Positions 24,181 to 32,747 of a DNA stretch of 37,653 nucleotides are shown here, piece after piece. Source of the stretch: Lutibacter sp. (GTDB lineage: Bacteria; Bacteroidota; Bacteroidia; Flavobacteriales; Flavobacteriaceae). The stretch is from contig JAUYUA010000001.1 of NCBI GenBank assembly GCA_030694935.1, forward strand, positions 1-37,653. Reading direction: 5' to 3'. The notes beneath the pieces were generated by a model. That model saw only the letters and a program-made list of their open reading frames with translations, made no database searches and was not told where the DNA came from. A program made the position numbers and the translations under genes. Positions within the stretch are counted from its first letter, which is position 1; every line of letters starts with the position of its first letter.

Positions 24181-25650
24181 ATGAATAAAATAACAACAAT
24201 CTTCCTTTTGCTCATTGCATTTATAGGATGTACACCAAAAGAAAAAGTCATTACAAAAGCTGATGAACCTATTGCAGCCAAAAATAATACTGCAATGGTT
24301 TATACATCTGCGCACAGCACAAATTTGAAACTTACGCTTACCGATTCATTGGAATTCAACGAATTTAAACAACCTTTAGAAACAGAATCCGCTATTTTAG
24401 TTGATCCAAGCAAAGAATTTCAAACGTTTATGGGTATTGGCGCAGCTTTAACGGATGCTTCCGCAGAAACTTTTTACAAGTTATCTAAAGAAAATCAGGA
24501 CCGTCTTATGGAAGCTTATTTCAGCGTTGACAAAGGAATTGGCTACACTTTGGCCAGAACCATTATTCACAGCTGCGATTTTTCAAGTGCGAGTTATACT
24601 TATATTGAAGAAGGAGATGCTGCCTTAAAAACTTTCAGCATTGATCACGACAAGCAATTTAGATTGCCATTCACAAAATTGGCCATTGCCGCTGCCGGAG
24701 GAAAATTAACCATGTACGCAAGTCCTTGGAGTCCGCCAGCTTTTATGAAAACAAACAACAATATGTTACAAGGCGGAAAATTAAAAGCCGAATTCTACCA
24801 GCCTTGGGCAAATTATTACGCAAAATTCATCAAAGCCTATGAAAAGGAAGGAATTCCAATTTGGGGATTGACCATTCAAAATGAACCGATGGCCACCCAA
24901 ACTTGGGAATCTTGTATTTATACTGCCGAAGAAGAACGCGATTTCTTGAAAAATTATTTAGGGCCAACTCTGGAAAAAGAAGGCTTGGGCGATAAAAAAA
25001 TTATAGTTTGGGATCACAATCGCGATTTAATGTTTGAGCGAGCCAGTGTGATTTTAAATGATCCTGAAGCTTCAAAATATGTTTGGGGAATTGGTTTCCA
25101 TTGGTATGAAGACTGGAAAGACGGCGTTCCAATGTTTAACAATGTAAAAGCGGTAAACGAGGCATATCCCGACAAAAATTTAATTTTTACGGAAGGCACC
25201 AATGAAAAATTTGACTTAGCCCGAATTGTGTCTGAAGATCCAAAATTGGCTGAACGATATGGAAAATCGATGATCAACGATTTTAACAATGGCACGGTTG
25301 CCTGGACAGACTGGAATATTTTGTTGGATGAAACCGGCGGTCCAAACCATGTGGGTAATTTATGTTTTGCTCCAGTGATTGGCGACACAAAAACAAATGA
25401 ACTGATGTTCACAAATTCTTATTACTATATTGGGCATTTTTCAAAATTTATTCGTCCGGGAGCCAAAAGAATTTCAAGCGTATCGAGTGCAAACAATTTG
25501 TTAACGACCGCATTTAAAAATGTTGACGGAAGTATCATTGTTGTGGTAATGAACCAAGGAGACACTGAAATATCGTATAGTGTAACCTTGAATTTAAAAA
25601 CGGCTGATTTAAAATCTCCAGCCCACTCCATTCAAACAATTGTATTATAA
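24181..25650 (+). CDS. GH30 glycoside hydrolase lipoprotein (likely beta-1,6-glucan active), copy 2
   Basis: The protein has 489 residues. The lipid-attachment Cys lies at about residue 17 (AFIGC), followed by TPKEKV with no acidic cluster, so a periplasmic location is likely. FQTFMGIGAALTDASAE and ASPWSPPAFMKTNNNMLQGG are characteristic of GH30. The acid/base Glu235 sits in LTIQNEPMATQTWESC and the nucleophile Glu338 in LIFTEGTNE. WTDWNILLDETGGPNHVGN closes the barrel, followed by a beta domain (RISSVSSANNLLTTAF). It differs from copy 1 across most of its length, so the two probably have different specificities rather than being a recent duplicate. Spacing to copy 1 is 28 bases. Confidence 0.92.
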   Translation: MNKITTIFLLLIAFIGCTPKEKVITKADEPIAAKNNTAMVYTSAHSTNLKLTLTDSLEFNEFKQPLETESAILVDPSKEFQTFMGIGAALTDASAETFYKLSKENQDRLMEAYFSVDKGIGYTLARTIIHSCDFSSASYTYIEEGDAALKTFSIDHDKQFRLPFTKLAIAAAGGKLTMYASPWSPPAFMKTNNNMLQGGKLKAEFYQPWANYYAKFIKAYEKEGIPIWGLTIQNEPMATQTWESCIYTAEEERDFLKNYLGPTLEKEGLGDKKIIVWDHNRDLMFERASVILNDPEASKYVWGIGFHWYEDWKDGVPMFNNVKAVNEAYPDKNLIFTEGTNEKFDLARIVSEDPKLAERYGKSMINDFNNGTVAWTDWNILLDETGGPNHVGNLCFAPVIGDTKTNELMFTNSYYYIGHFSKFIRPGAKRISSVSSANNLLTTAFKNVDGSIIVVVMNQGDTEISYSVTLNLKTADLKSPAHSIQTIVL

Positions 25651-25659
25651 TTTAATCTA

Positions 25660-25700
25660 CCTGAGCGCGGATGCTGAGCATAGCCAAAGCAAAACGAAGG
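25660..25700. repeat. Fragment of a GAGC(A/G)-type intergenic repeat
   Basis: The gap between the second GH30 gene and the MFS gene contains CTGAGCGCGGATGCTGAGC followed by ATAGCCAAAGC and AACGAAGGG. It looks like a decayed copy of the short GAGCGCAGTCGAAG-like repeats common between flavobacterial genes. This is recognition from memory, with no second copy in the window. Confidence 0.3.
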
Positions 25701-25736
25701 GAACAAATAACCAAACCAACCAATAACTTATAAAAA

Positions 25737-27251
25737 ATGAAAAAATCATATACCATTTCCATCAGCCTCATAGTCGCTATGGGCGGATTTCTTCTGGGAT
25801 TCGACAGTGCTGTTATTTCAGGGGCTGTTAACGGAATCAGAACGTATTTTGAAATGTCCGATTGGGAACTTGGATTCGCAGTGGGCTGTGTTATTTTTGG
25901 AGCGATGGCAGGAAATATCTCGGCCGGGCCATTAAGTGACAAATTCGGAAGAAAAAAAATATTGATTGTAACCGCAATGCTGTTTACAATATCCGCATTA
26001 TGGTCTGCAATGGCAACAGATTACATTTCATTTGTCATCGCCAGAATTATTGGAGGCGTTGGTATTGGAGGCGCTATCTTAATTGCACCTATTTACATCG
26101 CAGAAATTGCGCCACCTAAATTAAGGGGAAGTTTGGTTTCGTTAAACCAGTTGAACATTGTATTGGGTATTTCTGTCGCTTATTTTTCAAATTATTTTTT
26201 GAAGGATTTACCGGGCGAAAGCTGGAGATGGATGTTGGGTGTGGAAGCAATTCCTGCACTTATTTACTTTTTCGCCCTTTTCTTGGTGCCTAGAAGTCCG
26301 AGATGGTTAATCCAACGTTTAAATGAAGTTGTGCTTGCTAAAAAAATATTGGTAAAAATTGGCGGTGAAGAATTTGCAGATACCACTATTGGAGAAATTC
26401 AAAGAGGGATTGCCAAAAAAGAAGCCAAAGGCACTTATGCCGATTTCTTTAGCAAAAGAATGAGTGTAATTGTGATTATTGCCTTCGGATTGGCCTTTTT
26501 TCAACAAATTACTGGAATAAATGCCATATTTTATTACGCACCAACCATTTTTGAACAAGCAGGCGGAAGTACAGATGCTTCTTTTTTACAAGCGATAGTT
26601 GTTGGACTTACCAATTTGGTGTTTACCTTTGTGGCTATTTGGTTTATTGATAAATTAGGAAGAAAACCTTTGCTAATTATCGGAACTTCGGCCATGGCAA
26701 TTGCCTTGACTATGGCAACTTTAGCCTTTAACAATGCCACTTACAGCTTTAATGAAATAACCATTGCGAAAATTGGAAATTCCGACATAAAATCGTCTTT
26801 AACACCTTTAAACGGCTCAACATTTTCTTCACAAAGCGAATTGTTTGCCGGTGTTGCGCCACTATTAAGTGAAACGCAATTGCTAGAATTTAAGCAAAAC
26901 GAAGTTAAAAACTTTATCAGCATCAACGCCAATTTGGTATTGATAGCCATTTTGTTATATGTAGCGGCATTTGCTATTTCATTAGGTCCGGTAATGTGGA
27001 CGATGTTGTCTGAAATTTTCCCGCAAAACGTAAAAGGGATTGCCATTTCCGTTGTTGGATTTTTCAATTCGCTGGTAAGCTATACCGTAACCCAATTTTT
27101 CCCTTGGGAACTCACAAATTTGGGACCAACAGTAACTTTCGCAATTTATGCGGGTATGGCGGTATTATCTGTGCTATTTGTATATAAATATGTGATAGAA
27201 ACAAAAGGAAAAACTTTGGAAGAAGTTGAAGAATTATTAATAAGATCATAA
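25737..27251 (+). CDS. MFS sugar porter (SP family)
   Basis: The protein has 504 residues and about 12 transmembrane helices. It carries the sugar-porter signatures GFDSAVISGA (helix 1), GPLSDKFGRKK (loop 2-3), PRSPRWL (end of the N-half), QQITGINAIFYYAPTIFEQAG (helix 7; the family's QQxxGIN motif), DKLGRKPLL and ETKGKTLEE. It is predicted to take up glucose or short gluco-oligosaccharides across the inner membrane by proton symport. The loop between helices 9 and 10 is about 65 residues (NNATYSFNEI to KNFISIN), far longer than the loop of a dozen or so residues usual in XylE-like porters. It lies within the PUL between GH30 and the GH-A lipoprotein genes and probably feeds the phosphorylase pathway. 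Confidence 0.92.
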   Translation: MKKSYTISISLIVAMGGFLLGFDSAVISGAVNGIRTYFEMSDWELGFAVGCVIFGAMAGNISAGPLSDKFGRKKILIVTAMLFTISALWSAMATDYISFVIARIIGGVGIGGAILIAPIYIAEIAPPKLRGSLVSLNQLNIVLGISVAYFSNYFLKDLPGESWRWMLGVEAIPALIYFFALFLVPRSPRWLIQRLNEVVLAKKILVKIGGEEFADTTIGEIQRGIAKKEAKGTYADFFSKRMSVIVIIAFGLAFFQQITGINAIFYYAPTIFEQAGGSTDASFLQAIVVGLTNLVFTFVAIWFIDKLGRKPLLIIGTSAMAIALTMATLAFNNATYSFNEITIAKIGNSDIKSSLTPLNGSTFSSQSELFAGVAPLLSETQLLEFKQNEVKNFISINANLVLIAILLYVAAFAISLGPVMWTMLSEIFPQNVKGIAISVVGFFNSLVSYTVTQFFPWELTNLGPTVTFAIYAGMAVLSVLFVYKYVIETKGKTLEEVEELLIRS

Positions 27252-27264
27252 CCATAAAAATAAA

Positions 27265-28578
27265 ATGAAAATTATCCCTACTCTAATCGTATGTTTATTT
27301 TGTTTGTTTGCGTGTGCAGAAGCGCCGCAAAAAGCAACCACTGAATTGCCTCAGGATACACCGGCAAAAGTAACTTTGACCAACACCGATGGAAAGTTTC
27401 AACTTTTTGTTGACGGAAAACCATTTTACATTAAAGGTGCCGGCTTGGAATTCGGTGATATTGCTTCAGTTGCCAAACACAACGGAAATTCTTTCAGAAC
27501 CTGGAGAACCGAAAACGGACAAAAAAGCGGCAAAGAAATATTGGACGAAGCACAAAAAAATGGGTTAATGGTGACGATGGGCATTGAAGTGGAAAGAGAA
27601 CGCCACGGATTTGACTATAACGATTCCATTGCCGTAAAAAAACAATTGGAACGCATTAAAGGTGAAGTTATGGCTCTAAAAGACCATCCGGCATTGTTAA
27701 TTTGGGGAATTGGAAATGAATTGAATTTGCATTATTCAAATCCGAAAGTTTGGGATGCCGTGAATGACATTTCTAAAATGATTCATGAAGTTGATCCAAA
27801 TCATTTAACCACAACCATGTTGGCAGGAATTTCTGAAAAAGAAATTGCTTTAATCAAAGAAAGATGTTCCGATATTGATATTCTGTCTGTTCAAATGTAT
27901 GGTAACTTACCCAATTTACCTAAGTTAATCAGGGAGTTTGGCTGGGAAGGTGCCTATATGGTGACAGAATGGGGAGCCACCGGACATTGGGAAGTTCCCA
28001 CAACCGCCTGGAAAGCGCCAATTGAGGAAAACAGCACGCTAAAAGCTGCAAACTATTTAAAAAGATACAAAGGCGGTATTGAAGCTGATTCATTGCAGTG
28101 CATTGGCTCTTACGTTTTTCTTTGGGGCAACAAGCAAGAACGCACGCCAACTTGGTATGGTGTTTATTTGGAAGACGGAAAAGAAACGGAATCTGTGGAT
28201 GTGATGCATTTTATTTGGAACGGCAAATGGCCCGAAAACAGAACTCCTCAAATAACATCTTACACCATTAACGGCAAAACAGCCTATGAAAACGTGATGA
28301 TGGAAACCGGAAAACAGTATACGGCATCCCTAAAAATTTCAGATATTGAAAATGACCCCATAAACTATTCTTGGGAAATTTTACCTGAAAGCACCGTTTT
28401 GGCTGACGGAGGAGACCATGAAGAACGCCCGAAAAGTGTTGCCATTGTTATCGTAAGCCAAAAAGCCGGCGAACTGGTTTTTAAAGCACCGGCTGCAGGA
28501 AACTATCGTTTGTTTGTTTATGCCGATGATGGCCACCTACACGCGGCAACAGCAAATATTCCATTTATGGTGAAGTAA
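27265..28578 (+). CDS. Clan GH-A glycoside hydrolase lipoprotein (GH2-like TIM barrel), family not assigned
   Basis: The protein has 437 residues. The lipid-attachment Cys is near residue 17 (LFAC), followed by AEAPQKA. The barrel begins GKFQLFVDGKPFYIKGAG, as in GH2-type TIM-barrel proteins. The acid/base motif is LIWGIGNELNLHYSN (Glu152) and the nucleophile lies in YMVTEWGATGHWE (Glu235), both at normal clan GH-A positions. The last 110 residues form an Ig-like domain (TPQITSYTINGKTAYEN to AATANIPFMVK). There are no GH2 sugar-binding or jelly-roll domains in front, so it is not a full GH2 enzyme. GH158-like endo-beta-1,3-glucanases share a barrel-plus-Ig layout and are a possibility I cannot confirm. 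It sits 13 bases after the MFS gene. Confidence 0.8.
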   Translation: MKIIPTLIVCLFCLFACAEAPQKATTELPQDTPAKVTLTNTDGKFQLFVDGKPFYIKGAGLEFGDIASVAKHNGNSFRTWRTENGQKSGKEILDEAQKNGLMVTMGIEVERERHGFDYNDSIAVKKQLERIKGEVMALKDHPALLIWGIGNELNLHYSNPKVWDAVNDISKMIHEVDPNHLTTTMLAGISEKEIALIKERCSDIDILSVQMYGNLPNLPKLIREFGWEGAYMVTEWGATGHWEVPTTAWKAPIEENSTLKAANYLKRYKGGIEADSLQCIGSYVFLWGNKQERTPTWYGVYLEDGKETESVDVMHFIWNGKWPENRTPQITSYTINGKTAYENVMMETGKQYTASLKISDIENDPINYSWEILPESTVLADGGDHEERPKSVAIVIVSQKAGELVFKAPAAGNYRLFVYADDGHLHAATANIPFMVK

Positions 28579-28582
28579 TAAA

Positions 28583-28607
28583 AATTCAAAATTTTTAATT
28601 TTGAATT
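28583..28607. terminator. AT-rich hairpin after the GH-A gene
   Basis: AATTCAAAATT (28583-28593) and AATTTTGAATT (28597-28607) form a perfect 11-base stem with a 3-base loop, 4 bases after the stop codon. There is no T run after it, so termination is only possible, not certain. Confidence 0.4.
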
Positions 28608-28666
28608 CAATGTTGTCCTATAAAAATCCATTACATTTAATAAATCTCAATATAAATGGGACTTAA

Positions 28667-28822
28667 CAATCAGGTCGCCCCGATGGGGGCTTGTTTTTAA
28701 TGAAAATCTATTTTCTACAATCAGGTCGTCCCGATGGGACTAAAAACAGCTCCGTAGGAGCGAAATGTTTGTAGAATATTGTAAAACGTCAGGTTGAAAG
28801 CCCCATCGGGGCGACCTGATTG
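28667..28822. repeat. Cluster of CAATCAGGTCG-type repeats, direct and inverted
   Basis: CAATCAGGTCGCCCCGATGG starts at 28667, and a direct near-copy (GTCCC in place of GCCCC) starts at 28718. An inverted copy identical over 22 bases to the first occupies 28801-28822. The first and third copies can pair across about 112 bases. Between the second and third lies the hairpin GCTCCGTAGGAGC (28749-28761) followed by GAAATGTTTGTAGAA, a wording I recognise from dispersed repeats of Bacteroidota genomes. No gene is present in the 670-base gap 28579-29248. Confidence 0.8.
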
Positions 28823-28930
28823 TTTTTGAAAAATTTAACCGGACAATAATGTTTTGAATTATAAATTATTCATTATAGAAAGTATTGATAGATAAAAAAG
28901 ATTCATAAAATTAACTTATAAATAAATATT

Positions 28931-29130
28931 TTTTAACCGCAAAGAGCGCCAACAAAATTTTATTTATTAATTGAAACTGCGTTAGGGATTGAAGCGTAAA
29001 TCCTGGTATTGCGAGGGAGTGAAAGAATAAGTTCAAAAAATTACTTCGTTCCTCGCAATGACAGATTGAAGCGAAAAGCCCGACCCGCCAGCCTGCCTGC
29101 CGGCAGGCAGGCTGGCGGGGAACGCCCAAA
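28931..29130. repeat. Dispersed repeat, copy B, with 36-base perfect palindrome
   Basis: It starts with TTAACCGCAAAGAGCGCC. It continues with an inverted pair ATTGCGAGG (29008-29016) and CCTCGCAAT (29051-29059), and then GAAGCGAAAAGCCCGACCC. A perfect palindrome lies at 29084-29119 (arms 29084-29101 and 29102-29119, core CCTGCCGGCAGG), followed by GGAACGCCC. The order of parts repeats copy A at 7845-8020. It has no protein-coding features of its own. Confidence 0.75.
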
Positions 29131-29177
29131 ATACTTATTTACCAAAAAAATATATTCTAAAAAATAAAAAATAGCAA

Positions 29178-29224
29178 AAAAAACCTCCTTAAATTTATTT
29201 CAAATTTTAACGGAGGTTTTTTAT
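29178..29224. promoter_or_regulatory. Terminator-like hairpin just upstream of the phosphorylase start
   Basis: AAAAAACCTCC (29178-29188) pairs with GGAGGTTTTTT (29212-29222). The 23-base AT-rich loop can itself pair in part (TTAAATTT with AAATTTTAA). The right arm ends in a run of T. It is only about 25 bases before the ATG at 29249, so it either blocks read-through from upstream or acts on the phosphorylase mRNA leader. Confidence 0.6.
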
Positions 29225-29248
29225 TAAATTAAAATTAGCACAAAAAAT

Positions 29249-32200
29249 ATGGACCCTAACCAATCATATATAGGCAACACTAAATTGTTCACCAATAACA
29301 ATAAAGTGGATGGAAACATTGTGAATATTGAGGGCGAAAGCTTTTATAAAATTTCGAACAGCCGCAAAATGCGCCCTTTTTTTATGAGTATGGTGAGCGA
29401 TTCAAATCATTGGATGTTCATTTCGAGCAATGGCGGATTAACGGCTGGCAGAAAGGATTGCGACACAGCGCTTTTCCCCTATTATACCGATGATAAAATT
29501 ACAGAATCTGTAGATATTACGGGAAGTAAAACCATATTTCAAATTCATAAAGAGGACAAAAAATTATTATGGGAACCGTTTTCCGACAGTTATGAAGGCG
29601 TTTATGCCATTAGCAGGAACCTTTACAAAAATAATTACGGCAATAAAATTATTTTTCAGGAGGTGAATCACGATTTGGGGCTCACTTTTCAATATGAATG
29701 GGATAACAGCAATAGTTTCGGATTTGTAAAAAAATCTACTTTAATAAACAATTCTATAGAAACTATTGAGATAACCGTTTTGGACGGGATTCAAAATATT
29801 TTGCCATTCGGACTTTCGGCAGACTTGCAAAACAGCAAAAGTAATTTGGTTGACGCCTACAAAAAAAGCGAGCTTGAAGCGGAAATAGGTTTGGGAATTT
29901 ATGCCTTAAGCGCCATTATTGTTGACAAAGCAGAGCCTAGCGAAGCCCTAAAAGCAACCATTGCCTGGTCTGTGGGTTTTGAAAATCCGACCTATTTATT
30001 GTCTTCATTGCAACTCAATAATTTCAGAAATGGAATGCCCGTTAAACAAGAAATTGATATAAGAGCCGAAAAAGGCGCCTATTTTGTTTGTGCTGAACTT
30101 AAACTGGAAGCAGACGCCAAAAAAAATTGGATGATTGTCGCCAACGTGAATCAGGGTCCGGCAGCCATTGTAAATATTTCAGAAAAATTAAAATCGCCTA
30201 AAAACTTGGAGCAAGAAGTTTTGGCAGATATTGCATTGGGCACAAAAAACCTGATTCAATTAACGGGAAATTCCGACGGATTGCAGGTTACCAACGATGA
30301 ACTCCGAACAACCCGCCATTATGCAAACACACTTTTTAACATTATGCGTGGCGGTATTTTTGATGAAAACTATCAAATAGACAAGGACGATTTCACAAAA
30401 TACCTTGAAAAAGCAAACAAAAATGTGTTCAGGAATCATGAAAAAGAATTGGCGCTATTACTGGAAATTTTTTCATTGAAAAATCTGAAAGAAGTTGCGC
30501 AACAAAATAAAGACTCCAATTTTAAACGGCTTTGTTTTGAATATATGCCCCTGAAATTCAGCAGAAGGCACGGCGATCCGAGCAGGCCTTGGAATAAATT
30601 TTCCATCAATACCCGCAGTGAAATAGACGGCTCAAAAATTTTGGATTATCAAGGAAACTGGCGTGATATTTTCCAGAATTGGGAAGCACTGGCACACTCC
30701 TACCCTGAATTTATTGAAAGTATGATTCACAAATTTTTGAATGCCACCACTTTTGACGGTTACAATCCGTACCGCGTTACCAAAGACGGTTTCGATTGGG
30801 AAGTGATTGAACCAGATGATCCTTGGTCGTTTATTGGTTATTGGGGCGACCATCAAATTATCTATTTGTTGAAATTTTTAGAATTTGCCGAAAACCACTA
30901 TCCGAACAAATTGGCTGATTATTTTAATCAGGAATTGTTTGTGTATGCGAATGTTCCGTACAAAATAAAAAATTATTCAGAAATTCTGAAAAACCCAAAA
31001 GACACCATCGATTTTGACCATCAATTGGATCAGAAAATCAATGAACAAAAAGCAATATTGGGTGCCGATGGCGCTTTACTCCTATCTCAAACCCAAGAAA
31101 TTTACAAAGTCGGTTTGACAGAGAAATTGCTGGCAACGGTGTTGGCCAAGCTTTCCAATTTTATTCCGGAAGCCGGTATTTGGCTCAACACGCAAAGACC
31201 CGAATGGAACGACGCAAACAACGCCTTGGTGGGCAACGGCGTTTCTATGGTTACTTTGTATTATTTGAAACGATTTTTAAATTTCTTTGAAGAAATTGTT
31301 GAAAATGCTTCGGTTGAAAACTTTTCAATTTCAAATGAATTGGCCGTATTTTTTAAAGAAATTGTCGCCACATTTGATAAAAATCAACACCTGTTATCGG
31401 GAAAAATTTCAGATGCAGATCGTAAAGGTGTTGTGGACGGACTTGGATTGGCCGGAAGCCATTTCAGAACAGCGATTTATGAAAAAGGATTTTCGAGCCA
31501 TAAATCGGTCCTGAGCAAAAAGGAATTGTCGCAGTTTTTTGTGTTGACCAAAAAATTTATAGACCACACCATCCATGCCAATAAACGTGCAGATAATTTG
31601 TACCACGCGTATAATTTAATGACCATTGAAAATACGCAGGAAATTTCCATTTCCTATTTGCCGGAGATGCTGGAAGGACAAGTTTCTGTGCTAAGTTCGG
31701 GACATCTTTCACCGGCAGAATCTTTAGCTTTGCTGAACAGTTTAAGAAAAAGCGCTTTGTACCGGGCAGATCAAAACAGTTATGTTTTATATCCGAACAA
31801 ACAGCTTAAAAGATTTGTTGACAAAAATAATATTCCTTCATCAGCCATAGAAAAATCGGATTTAGCGAAAGAATTGCTGAAAAACGGAAATTCACAAATC
31901 ATTGAAAAAGATGTGTTGGGAAATTGCCATTTCAACGGGAATTTTAACAATGCCAACAGCCTTAAAACTGCCTTGGAAACATTGCCTAAGGCTTATCAAA
32001 AACTCGTTGAAAAAGACTGGGAATTGCTTTTGACAACATTTGAAGATATTTTCAATCACAAATCATTTACAGGTCGTTCAGGCACATTTTTCGGTTATGA
32101 AGGACTTGGTTCCATTTATTGGCATATGGTTTCAAAACTGGCATTGGCCGTTCAGGAAACTTGCGTAAATGCGATTAATTCTGGCGCTGAAAATGAAATT

Positions 32201-32719
32201 ATTGCGGGATTGGAAAATCATTACCACGAAATAACCGACGGCATTGGTGTTCACAAATCACCTGAAGTGTATGGTGCATTTCCCACCGATCCGTATTCGC
32301 ACACACCAGCAGGAAAAGGCGCGCAACAGCCTGGAATGACTGGCCAGGTTAAGGAAGATGTTTTGGCAAGAATGGGCGAATTGGGTGCTTTCGTAAAAAA
32401 TGGCATCCTTAAATTTCAGCCTGATTTGTTGAAAAAAGAAGAGTTTCTTAAAGAAGGAAAAACAGTTCATTTTACTGATGTGAACCTTCAGGAAAAAGAA
32501 TTGATGCTTGAAAAAAATTCACTTTTCTTTACTTATTGCCAAGTTCCCGTTGTTTATAAATTAGCGGATAAAAAAGCAATTAAAGTTATCTATTCCGATG
32601 ATAAATCAGTGGAAATTGATGGATTGAATTTGAGCTCAGCAATAAGCAATCAAATTTTTGAAAGAACTGGAGAAATCTCTCAAATTTTGGTCAACTTAAA
32701 AGAAATGTATTTTCAATAA
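29249..32719 (+). CDS. GH149-like beta-1,3-glucan phosphorylase
   Basis: The protein has 1156 residues and no signal peptide, so it is cytoplasmic, unlike its neighbours. Such enzymes split beta-1,3-gluco-oligosaccharides with phosphate to release glucose-1-phosphate. The N-terminal 270 residues form a GH94-type beta-sandwich (RKMRPFFMSMVSDSNHWMFI, SSNGGLTAGRKDCDTALFPYY). The alpha/alpha barrel contains GNWRDIFQNWEALA (near 469), as in GH94-type phosphorylases, followed by EPDDPWSFIGYWGDHQIIY (near 521-539), the expected catalytic-acid area. RSGTFFGYEGLGSIYWHMV and SPEVYGAFPTDPYSHTP lie further on. Length and motifs fit GH149 best; GH161, also beta-1,3-glucan phosphorylases, is the main alternative. 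The gene follows a repeat-rich gap and hairpin. GH5 starts 28 bases after its stop. Confidence 0.8.
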   Translation: MDPNQSYIGNTKLFTNNNKVDGNIVNIEGESFYKISNSRKMRPFFMSMVSDSNHWMFISSNGGLTAGRKDCDTALFPYYTDDKITESVDITGSKTIFQIHKEDKKLLWEPFSDSYEGVYAISRNLYKNNYGNKIIFQEVNHDLGLTFQYEWDNSNSFGFVKKSTLINNSIETIEITVLDGIQNILPFGLSADLQNSKSNLVDAYKKSELEAEIGLGIYALSAIIVDKAEPSEALKATIAWSVGFENPTYLLSSLQLNNFRNGMPVKQEIDIRAEKGAYFVCAELKLEADAKKNWMIVANVNQGPAAIVNISEKLKSPKNLEQEVLADIALGTKNLIQLTGNSDGLQVTNDELRTTRHYANTLFNIMRGGIFDENYQIDKDDFTKYLEKANKNVFRNHEKELALLLEIFSLKNLKEVAQQNKDSNFKRLCFEYMPLKFSRRHGDPSRPWNKFSINTRSEIDGSKILDYQGNWRDIFQNWEALAHSYPEFIESMIHKFLNATTFDGYNPYRVTKDGFDWEVIEPDDPWSFIGYWGDHQIIYLLKFLEFAENHYPNKLADYFNQELFVYANVPYKIKNYSEILKNPKDTIDFDHQLDQKINEQKAILGADGALLLSQTQEIYKVGLTEKLLATVLAKLSNFIPEAGIWLNTQRPEWNDANNALVGNGVSMVTLYYLKRFLNFFEEIVENASVENFSISNELAVFFKEIVATFDKNQHLLSGKISDADRKGVVDGLGLAGSHFRTAIYEKGFSSHKSVLSKKELSQFFVLTKKFIDHTIHANKRADNLYHAYNLMTIENTQEISISYLPEMLEGQVSVLSSGHLSPAESLALLNSLRKSALYRADQNSYVLYPNKQLKRFVDKNNIPSSAIEKSDLAKELLKNGNSQIIEKDVLGNCHFNGNFNNANSLKTALETLPKAYQKLVEKDWELLLTTFEDIFNHKSFTGRSGTFFGYEGLGSIYWHMVSKLALAVQETCVNAINSGAENEIIAGLENHYHEITDGIGVHKSPEVYGAFPTDPYSHTPAGKGAQQPGMTGQVKEDVLARMGELGAFVKNGILKFQPDLLKKEEFLKEGKTVHFTDVNLQEKELMLEKNSLFFTYCQVPVVYKLADKKAIKVIYSDDKSVEIDGLNLSSAISNQIFERTGEISQILVNLKEMYFQ

Positions 32720-32747
32720 AAACCATCCCATAAAAATTCCAACCAGC

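Noticed and set aside
22698-25650. Recent tandem duplication of GH30
   Set aside because: The two proteins differ through most of their length, including around the acid/base Glu, so they are distinct family members.
28667-28822. Possible CRISPR array
   Set aside because: Only three copies, one of them inverted, with unequal spacing, and no cas genes in the window.
28911-29129. 72-residue minus-strand frame over the repeat region
   Set aside because: Its residues (such as ACRQAGWRVGL and CHCEERSN) are the translation of dispersed repeats and the palindrome, a common artefact; there is no independent coding signal.
30632-30856. Minus-strand frame inside the phosphorylase gene
   Set aside because: It is a shadow of the 1156-residue gene, with no recognisable features.
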